Shown here: in pieces, positions 1 through 6,157 of the stretch | How the letters are laid out: the number at the start of each line of letters is the position of its first letter | How positions within the stretch are numbered: position 1 is the first letter of the stretch | From: Coxiellaceae bacterium | GTDB lineage: Bacteria; Pseudomonadota; Gammaproteobacteria; Coxiellales; Coxiellaceae | DNA: 7,452 nucleotides | Direction of reading: 5' to 3' | NCBI GenBank assembly: GCA_014238445.1 | Contig: JABABC010000222.1 | Span: forward strand, 1-7,452 | The notes under the pieces: generated by a model | Seen by the model: the letters and a program-made list of their open reading frames with translations, nothing else | Told to the model about the DNA's origin: nothing | The model's database searches: none | Position numbers and translations under genes: made by a program

Positions 1-1
1 C

Positions 2-856
2 AGGAAAGCCATTTTTATTGACGTAATCTTTTAAACCTAGGACTAATGCATGATAAGTGTTTGTGAGTGTGTCTGTGGGGGGGGGCGTGGTTTTTGGGGG
101 TGATAGTGTCATTGAGTGATTGTCGAATTGGCATGGTGTGGTGATCAAGGCTTCTTCAAAGAAGGGCGCTTGTTGGATGCATTCGCCTTGTTCGTTAACC
201 ACCATCGAGCCGCCATCAAAGACCAGTTCATCTTGTCCGCCGATGAGGTTGCAGTAAAATATTGGGCAGTGATGTTGTTGTGCGCGTTCTTTTAATAGGG
301 CCTGTCGTTGCTGTTGCTTGTGTTGATCAAACGGGGAGGCATTTAAACTGATAATACAGTTAGCGCCTAGCTTAGACAGTTGTTCGATGGGTTTGGGGTG
401 CCAGAGATCTTCACAGATTAATAGGCCACATTGAATGCCCTTGATTGTCAGGATATTGGGCGCGTCTCCTGGTGTGAAATAACGGTGTTCATCAAACACC
501 GTATAGTTGGGCAGTTGTTGTTTGTGGTAGGTGAGTTGTACGTCATGGTTATGTAAGACCGCGGCACTATTATATAGATGGTGATCTGTTTTCCAGGGCA
601 TGCCAATGATCAGTGTGATATCTGGCATGTGATCTAAGATATGTTGCAGTGCTTTCTGGCAGGTGGCATGAAAGTGATCACGAAAGAGTAAATCTTCAGG
701 TGGGTAACCAGTGAGTGCCATTTCTGGAAAAACGATGAGATTGCTTTTCTGCTCTGTGAAAGCTGTGTGAGTCATCTTCAGTATGCGCTGGGCATTGTTG
801 TGGATGTCGCCCACGGTCACATTGGGCTGGGCTAATGTGATATTGAGTGTCTTCAT
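2..856 (-). CDS. nadE: Glutamine-dependent NAD+ synthetase, N-terminal 285 codons (partial, runs off left edge)
   Basis: NadE makes NAD+ from deamido-NAD+ (nicotinate adenine dinucleotide), ATP and glutamine, the last step of NAD synthesis, in the cytosol. The visible part is the nitrilase-fold glutaminase domain, about residues 1–245. Its Glu-Lys-Cys triad is readable: Glu45 in FPEMALTGYPPEDLL, Lys112 in YHKQQLPNY, and Cys148 in GLLICEDLW. A Pro/Thr-rich linker follows (about 252–267). The synthetase domain then begins with ALVLGLKDYVNKNGF (270–284), which normally directly precedes the SGGxDS ATP-binding loop; that loop lies outside the window. The family is usually about 540 residues, so roughly half is present. 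The frame is open throughout, including across a nine-C run in the linker. The ATG overlaps the stop of the upstream DUF498-like gene (ATGA). No clear Shine-Dalgarno sequence precedes it, so translational coupling is likely. Identity is very secure. Confidence 0.93.
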   Translation of the reverse strand, partial: MKTLNITLAQPNVTVGDIHNNAQRILKMTHTAFTEQKSNLIVFPEMALTGYPPEDLLFRDHFHATCQKALQHILDHMPDITLIIGMPWKTDHHLYNSAAVLHNHDVQLTYHKQQLPNYTVFDEHRYFTPGDAPNILTIKGIQCGLLICEDLWHPKPIEQLSKLGANCIISLNASPFDQHKQQQRQALLKERAQQHHCPIFYCNLIGGQDELVFDGGSMVVNEQGECIQQAPFFEEALITTPCQFDNHSMTLSPPKTTPPPTDTLTNTYHALVLGLKDYVNKNGFP

Positions 857-1224
857 TGAATTAGTACCGCGGCTAAAACGTTGCGTTGATCGGAGGATAA
901 GAGGGTGAAAGTTTTACAGGCTGCAGAAGAGTGCATGACTTCAACGCCAATACGTTGTTCATAGAAAGGCGAGAGCAGTGCGTGTGATAATTGGTGATGG
1001 TATTGGCCTGTGCCTATGAGAACAATGTCTGGTTCGTAGGCTAGGCATTGCTCGATATCTTCTATCGTTAGGTCTTTCCAGGTATTAGGTCGCCAGGGTT
1101 TGTGGGGCTGTGAGGGGTGAATGAGTGTGCTCTGATTGCGGGCTGACTGATTAATGAACAGCTCTCCAGGTGAATACGCTGTGATTTGATAGGTTGCTGG
1201 GTTAGCGTCGCGGTGAAGTTCCAT
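853..1224 (-). CDS. Mth938/DUF498-like (Xcc1710-like) domain protein, function unknown
   Basis: This is a 123-residue soluble protein of the Mth938-like family (DUF498/DUF598), whose eukaryotic relative NDUFAF3 helps assemble respiratory complex I. The bacterial role is not established. Diagnostic segments are PDIVLIGTG (about 65–73), a loop leading to LLSPFYEQRIGVEVM (83–97), and AACKTFTLL (101–109). These match the family's conserved IGTG, GVEVM and AxCxTYNxL patterns. Length is normal for the family. The start is well fixed: this is the only ATG, an in-frame stop lies 33 bases upstream, and no GTG or TTG falls between. The Shine-Dalgarno sequence is weak. It is the first gene of a leftward unit and shares four bases with nadE, so the two products are probably made together. 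Family call is confident; any link to NAD metabolism is inference from position. Confidence 0.85.
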   Translation of the reverse strand: MELHRDANPATYQITAYSPGELFINQSARNQSTLIHPSQPHKPWRPNTWKDLTIEDIEQCLAYEPDIVLIGTGQYHHQLSHALLSPFYEQRIGVEVMHSSAACKTFTLLSSDQRNVLAAVLIQ

Positions 1225-1350
1225 AGTCTGTCGTTGGTTATCTTTATCTGGCGTGCATTATGGGTTGCTTTGATGATTTTTTCCAGTATTAACGCTAAGG
1301 CGGTAAGGCGGCATTTTTTGAGCAACTCAGCGTAGCAAGTCATTGCACAG

Positions 1351-1378
1351 TAATTATTAAAATAGTGTTTATTATCAA
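1351..1378 (-). promoter_or_regulatory. Possible weak promoter for the DUF498–nadE unit
   Basis: On the minus strand a TTGATA hexamer (complement of 1373–1378), close to the -35 consensus, is followed after 16 bases by TAATTA (complement of 1351–1356). The latter is a poor -10 match in an AT-rich stretch. Location and orientation suit transcription of the leftward unit, which would leave a leader of about 120 bases. The -10 is weak, so this is only a candidate. Confidence 0.22.
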
Positions 1379-1554
1379 TAGACTGTATGTTTTTTGTAGT
1401 GTAAGTTATCGATCAGATTGCTCCTTGGATGGTTAGGGAGCCTAAGCGGTGTGATGGGCTTGCGTCTTGAGGGGCAATTGATTAGACTTGCGCTTCACAA
1501 TTTTGTGTTAACTCCTTGCTCTATGGTGAATGATTCATGGGGCTACAAACCGAA

Positions 1555-1560
1555 AGGGGA
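1555..1560 (+). promoter_or_regulatory. Ribosome binding site deciding the rpsF start
   Basis: AGGGGA lies five bases before the ATG at 1566. It fixes the S6 start there and not at an in-frame ATG 36 bases upstream, which would add twelve residues not found in S6 proteins. Confidence 0.75.
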
Positions 1561-1565
1561 CTATA

Positions 1566-1940
1566 ATGAAACATTATAAGATTGTTTTCTTAGTGCATCC
1601 AAGTCAAAGTCCACAAGTACCGGGTATGGTTGATCGCTATCGTAAATTAGTGACTGACAATCAAGGCACTGTGCATCGTTTAGAAGACTGGGGGCGTCGT
1701 CAGCTCGCTTATCCGATTAATAAAGTGCATAAAGCCCATTATATTTTGATGAATGTTGAGTGTGATCACAAAGTGATTGCAGAGCTCGAAGAAATTTTCC
1801 GCTACAACGATGCGGTCATTCGTCACATGATATTACGTTGTAAAAAATCCGTGACACTAGCAAGCCCACTGAAAGTGCTGGACTTGTTGGCAGCTCCTGC
1901 AAAAAAAACCACTGAAACACCCGCAGAATCTGACGCTTAA
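1566..1940 (+). CDS. rpsF: 30S ribosomal protein S6
   Basis: S6 binds S18 and 16S rRNA in the platform of the 30S subunit. The protein is 124 residues. It has the family's start MKHYKIVFLVHP, then the near-universal HRLEDWGRRQLAYPI segment (about 43–57), INKVHKAHYILMN, and FRYNDAVIRHMIL (about 89–101). The C-terminal tail is Ala/Thr/Glu-rich and variable, as usual. The start at 1566 is chosen over 1530 because of the Shine-Dalgarno sequence and the family's N-terminus. It leads the ribosomal operon, with rpsR 26 bases on. priB, which sits between these two genes in Escherichia coli, is absent. In many bacteria the S6:S18 complex represses its own operon by binding the leader RNA. The leader here has a CCG just before the Shine-Dalgarno sequence, but I cannot confirm that motif. 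Confidence 0.97.
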   Translation: MKHYKIVFLVHPSQSPQVPGMVDRYRKLVTDNQGTVHRLEDWGRRQLAYPINKVHKAHYILMNVECDHKVIAELEEIFRYNDAVIRHMILRCKKSVTLASPLKVLDLLAAPAKKTTETPAESDA

Positions 1941-1966
1941 TTGATGTAACTTAAGAGGCTAAAAAA

Positions 1967-2194
1967 ATGGCAAATTATTTCCAAAGAAAGAAAGTCACTA
2001 CGTTTACTCGTAATGACATTGACAAAATCACGTATCAAAATTTAGATATTTTAAAAGAATTCGTAATGGAGTCCGGTCGTATTGTACCGAGCCGTATTAC
2101 AGGTACGCAGGCTCGTTATCAACGTTTAGTAGCAACCGCAGTTAAGCGGGCTCGCTTCCTAGCGTTATTACCTTACTGTGATCGTCACGAGTAA
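1967..2194 (+). CDS. rpsR: 30S ribosomal protein S18
   Basis: S18 forms a heterodimer with S6 and contacts 16S rRNA in the 30S platform. At 75 residues it has the length usual in gammaproteobacteria. Recognisable parts are the basic N-terminus with FQRKKV, the segment ITYQNLDILKEFVMESGRIVPSR divided across residues 21–43, TGTQARYQR (46–53), the AVKRARFLALLPY stretch, and the terminal CDRHE. The Shine-Dalgarno sequence AAGAGG is at 1953–1958, eight bases before the ATG. It follows rpsF directly and precedes a membrane-protein gene by 28 bases, so all are probably cotranscribed. Identity is certain. Confidence 0.98.
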   Translation: MANYFQRKKVTTFTRNDIDKITYQNLDILKEFVMESGRIVPSRITGTQARYQRLVATAVKRARFLALLPYCDRHE

Positions 2195-2222
2195 GTTTGC
2201 TGTATAACGTGAGGTATTCACC

Positions 2223-3122
2223 GTGCGCCGATTAGGTCAATTCTTGTTAGCTCAGCCGCTGTACGCAGCGGCGATGGTATTATTGTTGGTATTGTCACCC
2301 ATTTTATCCATCTTTTGCTCTCTATTGGCTGCAGCCATTGTTGTTTTGGTCACCTTACAGCAAGGGCCAAAAGTGGGTGCTTTTCTCGTGTTATGGGTGG
2401 CAGTGCCAGCGGTGGTATCGTTCTGGTTTCAAGGGTTTGGTGGTTATGATGCGTTGTTTCTATTCTGTCTATTAGAATGGGCGTTAGCGATACTCTTGCG
2501 TGAATTGAGATCATGGACGTTGGTGCTTGAGGTCTTGCTGTTAGTTGCACTAGTAGTGTTGGCTGTTATTCACTGGGCTGTCCCTGATATTGCAGCTTGG
2601 TGGAAATCACATTTATCGCATATGTATGAGGCATCATCGGTCTTAACATCACTGCCTGAGGATGAGAAACAACATTTAGCGACATTATTTTCTCGTTATG
2701 CAACAGGGTTATTGGCATTTTATATCATGGCCTTTTTGTTTTTAGGATTGATGGCGGGCCGCTGTTGGCAGGCGGTTTTAAATGAAACCAGTGAGGCTTT
2801 TAGAGTATCTGTTTTAGCGATACGAATGAACCGATGGGTGGCTTGGTTGGCATTGGCCTATATTGCTGGATTTATATTCAAGCTGCCGTTATGCATGGAT
2901 AGTATGTCGGTGATTTTAATGCCATTCGTGGTTGCCTCGTTTAGCTTGCTACATGCCGTAGCGAGACAACGAACGGTCTTCACAGTGTTGATTGGTTTGT
3001 TGTACATCGGACTTTTATTGATGCAATACGTTGTTGCTCCTTTGTTGGCTGCCGTTGCATTATTGGATACTAGCTTAGATTTTCGTCAGCGTTTAGCTGA
3101 CCTGTCTAATCAAAAAAATTAA
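2223..3122 (+). CDS. Polytopic inner-membrane protein, DUF2232-like, function unknown
   Basis: This is a 299-residue, very hydrophobic protein with about eight or nine predicted membrane segments. They lie near residues 13–31, 32–46, 51–69, 76–92, 98–117, 158–177, 204–218, 226–245, and one or two within 252–284. A more polar stretch (about 121–157, including PEDEKQ) separates the first five segments from the rest. It ends with a charged tail. No catalytic motif is visible. The assignment to DUF2232 (YybS-like) rests on hydropathy, size and position: a gene of this type sits between rpsR and rplI in Pseudomonas and other gammaproteobacteria. The start is GTG, supported by GTGAGG eight to ten bases upstream and an in-frame stop at 2205. 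Spacing to rplI is 25 bases. I am sure it is a real membrane protein and fairly sure of the family; the function is unknown. Confidence 0.72.
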   Translation: MRRLGQFLLAQPLYAAAMVLLLVLSPILSIFCSLLAAAIVVLVTLQQGPKVGAFLVLWVAVPAVVSFWFQGFGGYDALFLFCLLEWALAILLRELRSWTLVLEVLLLVALVVLAVIHWAVPDIAAWWKSHLSHMYEASSVLTSLPEDEKQHLATLFSRYATGLLAFYIMAFLFLGLMAGRCWQAVLNETSEAFRVSVLAIRMNRWVAWLALAYIAGFIFKLPLCMDSMSVILMPFVVASFSLLHAVARQRTVFTVLIGLLYIGLLLMQYVVAPLLAAVALLDTSLDFRQRLADLSNQKN

Positions 3123-3147
3123 ATAGTTAACTGAAGAGGGTTTTGAG

Positions 3148-3606
3148 ATGAAAATTATTTTACAAGAAAATGTTGCGAATGTGGGCAAAGTGGGTGATCA
3201 GGTCAATGTGAAAGCGGGTTTTGCGCGTAATTTCCTTTTGCCACAAGAGAAAGCTGTACTAGCAACTCCAGCAAATTTAGCGGACTTTGAAACACGTCGA
3301 GCTGACTTTGAAAAGGCAGCAGAAGAAAATCTAGCTCAAGCGAAGCAGCGTGCAGAAGCGATGGCAAAATTGTCAGTGCACATCGAAGCATTATCGAGTG
3401 ATGAAGGCAAACTGTTTGGGTCCATTGGCCCTCGTGAAGTGGCAGATGCTTTGTTAGCGGCGGGTTGTGAAGCTGTCGAGAAACGTGAAGTGGTGATGGC
3501 TGATGGTCCGATCCGTCATGTGGGTGAACATGCGGTATTATTATCATTACATTCTGAAGTGTCGTTTGAGTTATCGATTACGGTGAGTGCAAAGTCAGCA
3601 ACATAA
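3148..3606 (+). CDS. rplI: 50S ribosomal protein L9
   Basis: L9 binds 23S rRNA at the base of the L1 stalk and reaches away from the 50S subunit; it helps keep the reading frame. The 152-residue protein has the normal two-domain layout. The N-terminal RNA-binding domain carries the L9 signature, VGDQVNVKAGFARNFLLP (about 15–32). A long charged helix (about 42–75) follows, and a C-terminal domain with GKLFGSIGPREVADAL (87–102). The Shine-Dalgarno sequence GAAGAGGG ends eight bases before the ATG. It is the last ribosomal gene here. The 72-base gap that follows contains a stem-loop, so transcription may be reduced or restarted before dnaB. Confidence 0.97.
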   Translation: MKIILQENVANVGKVGDQVNVKAGFARNFLLPQEKAVLATPANLADFETRRADFEKAAEENLAQAKQRAEAMAKLSVHIEALSSDEGKLFGSIGPREVADALLAAGCEAVEKREVVMADGPIRHVGEHAVLLSLHSEVSFELSITVSAKSAT

Positions 3607-3621
3607 ATCCATGTTGTCACT

Positions 3622-3653
3622 GTGTTCGGCCGCTAATTCTGCTGGTCGAACAC
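3622..3653 (+). terminator. Stem-loop between rplI and dnaB (attenuator or processing site rather than a classic terminator)
   Basis: GTGTTCG at 3622–3628 pairs perfectly with CGAACAC at 3647–3653. The stem extends inward by a G·U and two C–G pairs to ten base pairs, with a loop of about twelve bases. No U-run follows (the next bases are GAATCCGGG), so a standard intrinsic terminator is unlikely. It could lower readthrough into dnaB, act as an mRNA processing or stability element, or be a DNA-binding site. A dnaB promoter may overlap it, with TTGTCA at 3614–3619, but no good -10 is seen. Confidence 0.4.
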
Positions 3654-3678
3654 GAATCCGGGTGTTAGACTACCTGGC

Positions 3679-5061
3679 ATGAATACTCAAGTCACTACAC
3701 CCAAAAAAGAATCTTCTCTGTCACCTAAGGTGCCACCTTATTCCATAGAAGCCGAACAGTCCGTCTTAGGTGCGTTAATGCTGGATAATCGAGCCTGGGA
3801 TCGTGTGATTGAACACGTCGCTGTGACTGATTTTTACCGCAATGAGCATCAGCTTATTTTTACGACTATTCAGTCACTAGTCGACCGCAACCAGCCTTGC
3901 GATAGTCTCACGTTAGCTGAAGAGTTAAAGCAGCTGAATAAATTAGAGCAAGTCGGTGGTGAAAGTTATTTATTTGAGTTGGCTAACGCGACGCCAAGCA
4001 GCGCGAATGTTGCATCCTATGCAACCATTGTTCGAGAGCGCTCAGTACTGCGAAAAATGATTGCAGTGGGTTCCGATTTGGTCGATAACGCACTCAATAC
4101 ACAGGGAAGAAGCCCAAAAGATTTATTGGATCAAGCGGAACGTGAAGTGTATCGTATCGCAGAGCAACAGTTAAGAGGTGCTGGCCCGGTTAAGATTGCT
4201 GATTTATTATCCGCTGCGACACAAAAGATTGATGCCTTATTTCAGTCGGGTGAAACTATCACGGGTGCTGCAACAGGTTTTTATGATTTCGATAACATGA
4301 CCTCCGGCTTGCATGCGGGTGACTTGGTTATTGTCGCAGGTCGCCCTTCTATGGGTAAAACCACTTTTGCGATGAATGTTGCTGAAAATGTTTCAGTGAA
4401 AGGCCAAACTGTTTTGGTATTTAGCTTGGAGATGCCTGGCGAACATTTAACCATGCGGATGTTGTCATCGCTGGGGCGCATTAACCAGCATAATGTCAGG
4501 ACGGGTAATTTAACCGATGATGATTGGCCGCGGATTAGCTCAGCGGTGAGTATGTTGGCAGATGTTCCACTGTATATCGATGATACTCCGTCTTTATCTC
4601 CCAGTGAATTGCGAGCTAGAGCAAGGCGCGTGGCACGCGAGAATAATGGCATCGATTTAATCGTGATTGATTACTTACAGCTTATGCAGGTCCCTGAGTT
4701 AAAAGAAAATCGGACGAATGAGGTTGCAGAGATTTCAAGATCCCTAAAAGCCTTGGCAAAAGAACTTAAATGCCCTGTGATTGCAGCGTCTCAGTTAAAC
4801 CGTGGTTTAGAATCCCGCACAGATAAACGCCCAATCATGTCCGATCTACGTGAATCGGGCTCGATAGAACAAGACGCCGACTTAATTGCTTTCATTTATC
4901 GTGATGAAGTGTATAACCCAGATTCTCCAGATAAAGGTGTCGCTGAAATTTTAATTCGTAAGCAACGGAATGGTCCTATTGGCGAGGTTCGCTTAGCCTT
5001 TTTGGGTGAATACACCCGTTTTGATAATCTAACACAGAACTTTCAAGGTGGAGCGCAGTAG
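3679..5061 (+). CDS. dnaB: Replicative DNA helicase DnaB
   Basis: DnaB is the hexameric ATP-driven helicase that unwinds DNA 5'→3' at the fork and recruits primase. The protein is 460 residues, full length for the family. The N-terminal primase-binding domain starts with PPYSIEAEQSVLGALM (19–34). After a linker, the RecA-like motor domain covers about 190–455. It has the Walker A GRPSMGKTT (221–229), FSLEM with the probable catalytic Glu251, Walker B LIVIDYLQLM (327–336), SQLNRGLESR (371–380), SDLRESGSIEQDAD (388–401), and the KQRNG segment (428–432), where the arginine finger lies in this family. No intein is inserted. The start is supported by the N-terminal alignment, but no clear Shine-Dalgarno sequence precedes the ATG, so translation may be weakly initiated. 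Its stop overlaps the alr start by one base, implying cotranscription. Identity is certain. Confidence 0.98.
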   Translation: MNTQVTTPKKESSLSPKVPPYSIEAEQSVLGALMLDNRAWDRVIEHVAVTDFYRNEHQLIFTTIQSLVDRNQPCDSLTLAEELKQLNKLEQVGGESYLFELANATPSSANVASYATIVRERSVLRKMIAVGSDLVDNALNTQGRSPKDLLDQAEREVYRIAEQQLRGAGPVKIADLLSAATQKIDALFQSGETITGAATGFYDFDNMTSGLHAGDLVIVAGRPSMGKTTFAMNVAENVSVKGQTVLVFSLEMPGEHLTMRMLSSLGRINQHNVRTGNLTDDDWPRISSAVSMLADVPLYIDDTPSLSPSELRARARRVARENNGIDLIVIDYLQLMQVPELKENRTNEVAEISRSLKALAKELKCPVIAASQLNRGLESRTDKRPIMSDLRESGSIEQDADLIAFIYRDEVYNPDSPDKGVAEILIRKQRNGPIGEVRLAFLGEYTRFDNLTQNFQGGAQ

Positions 5062-6143
5062 TGTCACGCTCTCGCTACGTTGCAATTAATGTAGCTCATA
5101 TACAGCATAATTTTGCTCGTTTTCGTCAGTTGATACCTAGCGCGTCTATCTTAACTATGGTGAAAGCCAATGCTTATGGTCATGGTGCTGTTACAGTAGC
5201 GAGCGCTCTGTCTGATGCGGATGCCTTTGGCGTAGCAACGTTGGATGAAGCCATCGAGTTACGTGAGGCGGGCATTCAGCAAGCAATAGTTGTCATGACG
5301 GGGTTTCTAACGTCAGCTGAATACCAGTTGATGGTGCATTACCAGCTAGATTGCGTGATTCATGATGCGTTTCAACTGGATGGTATAGAGGCACAAGATG
5401 CGCCAGTCGTCGGGCGTTTTTGGTTGAAATTGGATACAGGCATGCATCGATTAGGTATGGCACCTGAGGTCTTTGCTCAGGTGATCAAGCGCTTGCAGGC
5501 CATGGGTGTTTCCTCGCAACAGTTGATTCTCATGACCCATATGGCCTGTGCCGATGAAACACAGTCCCCCATGTCGCAACAGCAATGGGATCGATTTGAG
5601 CAGGCCACACAAGGTCTTGATGGGGCAAAAAGTGTTGCGAATTCAGCATTAACATTGGATCAACCTTTAATGCAGTGTGACTGGGTTCGTGTGGGCTATA
5701 TGTTGTATGGCGGTTCACCTGTGCCTGAACAAACTGCTGAGTCACTGGGGTTACTGCCGGCGATGACCTTGCATTCTCAAGTTGTATCAGTAAAGTCTAT
5801 TGAGCCTGGTGAGTCTGTTGGTTATGGAGCAACTTGGGTAGCTGAGCGTCAAACCAATATAGCGGTTATTGCTATGGGTTATGGTGACGGATACCCTAGG
5901 CATGCCTCTGAAGGTACGCCAGTTTTAATCAATGGTGAGGTTTATCCTTTGGTGGGGCGAGTGTCAATGGATCTATTGACTGTCGACTTAGGGCAAGCTA
6001 TCACCGTTCATCCAGGCGATGATGTCGTTTTATGGGGAGAAGGTTTGCCAATGGATACCATTGCAACGCATTGTGGGACCATAGGTTATGAGTTAATGAC
6101 ACAGTTAACCTCGCGCGTACAGCGTGTTGTTATCACTGAATAA
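5061..6143 (+). CDS. alr: Alanine racemase
   Basis: Alr is a PLP-dependent cytosolic enzyme that interconverts L- and D-alanine, supplying D-Ala for peptidoglycan. The protein is 360 residues, normal length. The PLP-binding lysine is Lys35 in the signature TMVKANAYGHG (32–42). The second catalytic base is Tyr255 in VGYGATW. Arg210 in WVRVGYMLYG corresponds to the arginine that contacts the PLP ring nitrogen; the usual next residue, Pro, is Val here. MGYGDGYPR (272–280) and GRVSMD (299–304) are also typical. The start is GTG, overlapping the dnaB TAG by one base (TAGTG). GGTGGAG at 5047–5053, inside the end of dnaB, provides a Shine-Dalgarno sequence seven bases upstream. dnaB–alr adjacency is common in gammaproteobacteria. 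I cannot tell the biosynthetic Alr from a catabolic DadX by sequence alone, but no dadA is adjacent. Confidence 0.96.
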   Translation: MSRSRYVAINVAHIQHNFARFRQLIPSASILTMVKANAYGHGAVTVASALSDADAFGVATLDEAIELREAGIQQAIVVMTGFLTSAEYQLMVHYQLDCVIHDAFQLDGIEAQDAPVVGRFWLKLDTGMHRLGMAPEVFAQVIKRLQAMGVSSQQLILMTHMACADETQSPMSQQQWDRFEQATQGLDGAKSVANSALTLDQPLMQCDWVRVGYMLYGGSPVPEQTAESLGLLPAMTLHSQVVSVKSIEPGESVGYGATWVAERQTNIAVIAMGYGDGYPRHASEGTPVLINGEVYPLVGRVSMDLLTVDLGQAITVHPGDDVVLWGEGLPMDTIATHCGTIGYELMTQLTSRVQRVVITE

Positions 6144-6157
6144 TAGTAAAGGACTCA

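Larger units (their letters stand above)
1225..1565. other. Divergent intergenic region between the DUF498–nadE unit and the rpsF operon
   Basis: This 341-base stretch separates two divergently transcribed units and should hold both promoters. I see no convincing coding sequence. An antisense reading frame extends from 1343 into the DUF498 gene but has no family features. Structures present are an 8-bp tandem duplication TAAGGCGG at 1296–1311; a GCTCC/GGAGC inverted repeat at 1420–1424 and 1437–1441 with a 12-base loop; and the palindrome CACAA-TT-TTGTG at 1496–1507, which could be an operator or chance. The 1340–1410 part is AT-rich. No strong sigma-70 promoter stands out on the plus strand. 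The best weak candidates for rpsF are TTGATT (1478–1483) with TTTTGT 17 bases later, or TTCACA (1494–1499), which has no good partner. Confidence 0.6.

Noticed and set aside
4..19. Exact 16-base match with 6868–6883 (GAAAGCCATTTTTATT)
   Set aside because: One copy lies in nadE (antisense) and the other in the transporter (sense), in different coding contexts. There is no flanking similarity, so it is best explained as chance in AT-rich sequence.
77..85. Possible frameshift in nadE at the C9 run
   Set aside because: A careful codon-by-codon recount shows the glutaminase part and the downstream LKDYVNKNGF segment are in the same frame. The gene is intact as given.
1068..1343. A 91-codon minus-strand frame overlapping the DUF498-like gene
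   Set aside because: Most of it lies antiphase within a gene with clear family motifs. It has no recognisable domain, and its composition looks like a shadow frame.
1530..1565. Upstream ATG that would extend S6 by twelve residues
   Set aside because: The strong AGGGGA and the conserved S6 N-terminus MKHYKIVFLVHP both place the start at 1566.
4281..4652. A 123-codon minus-strand frame within dnaB
   Set aside because: It is the antisense shadow of the conserved helicase motor domain, with no features of its own. The same holds for minus-strand frames inside the DUF2232-like gene, rplI, alr and the transporter.
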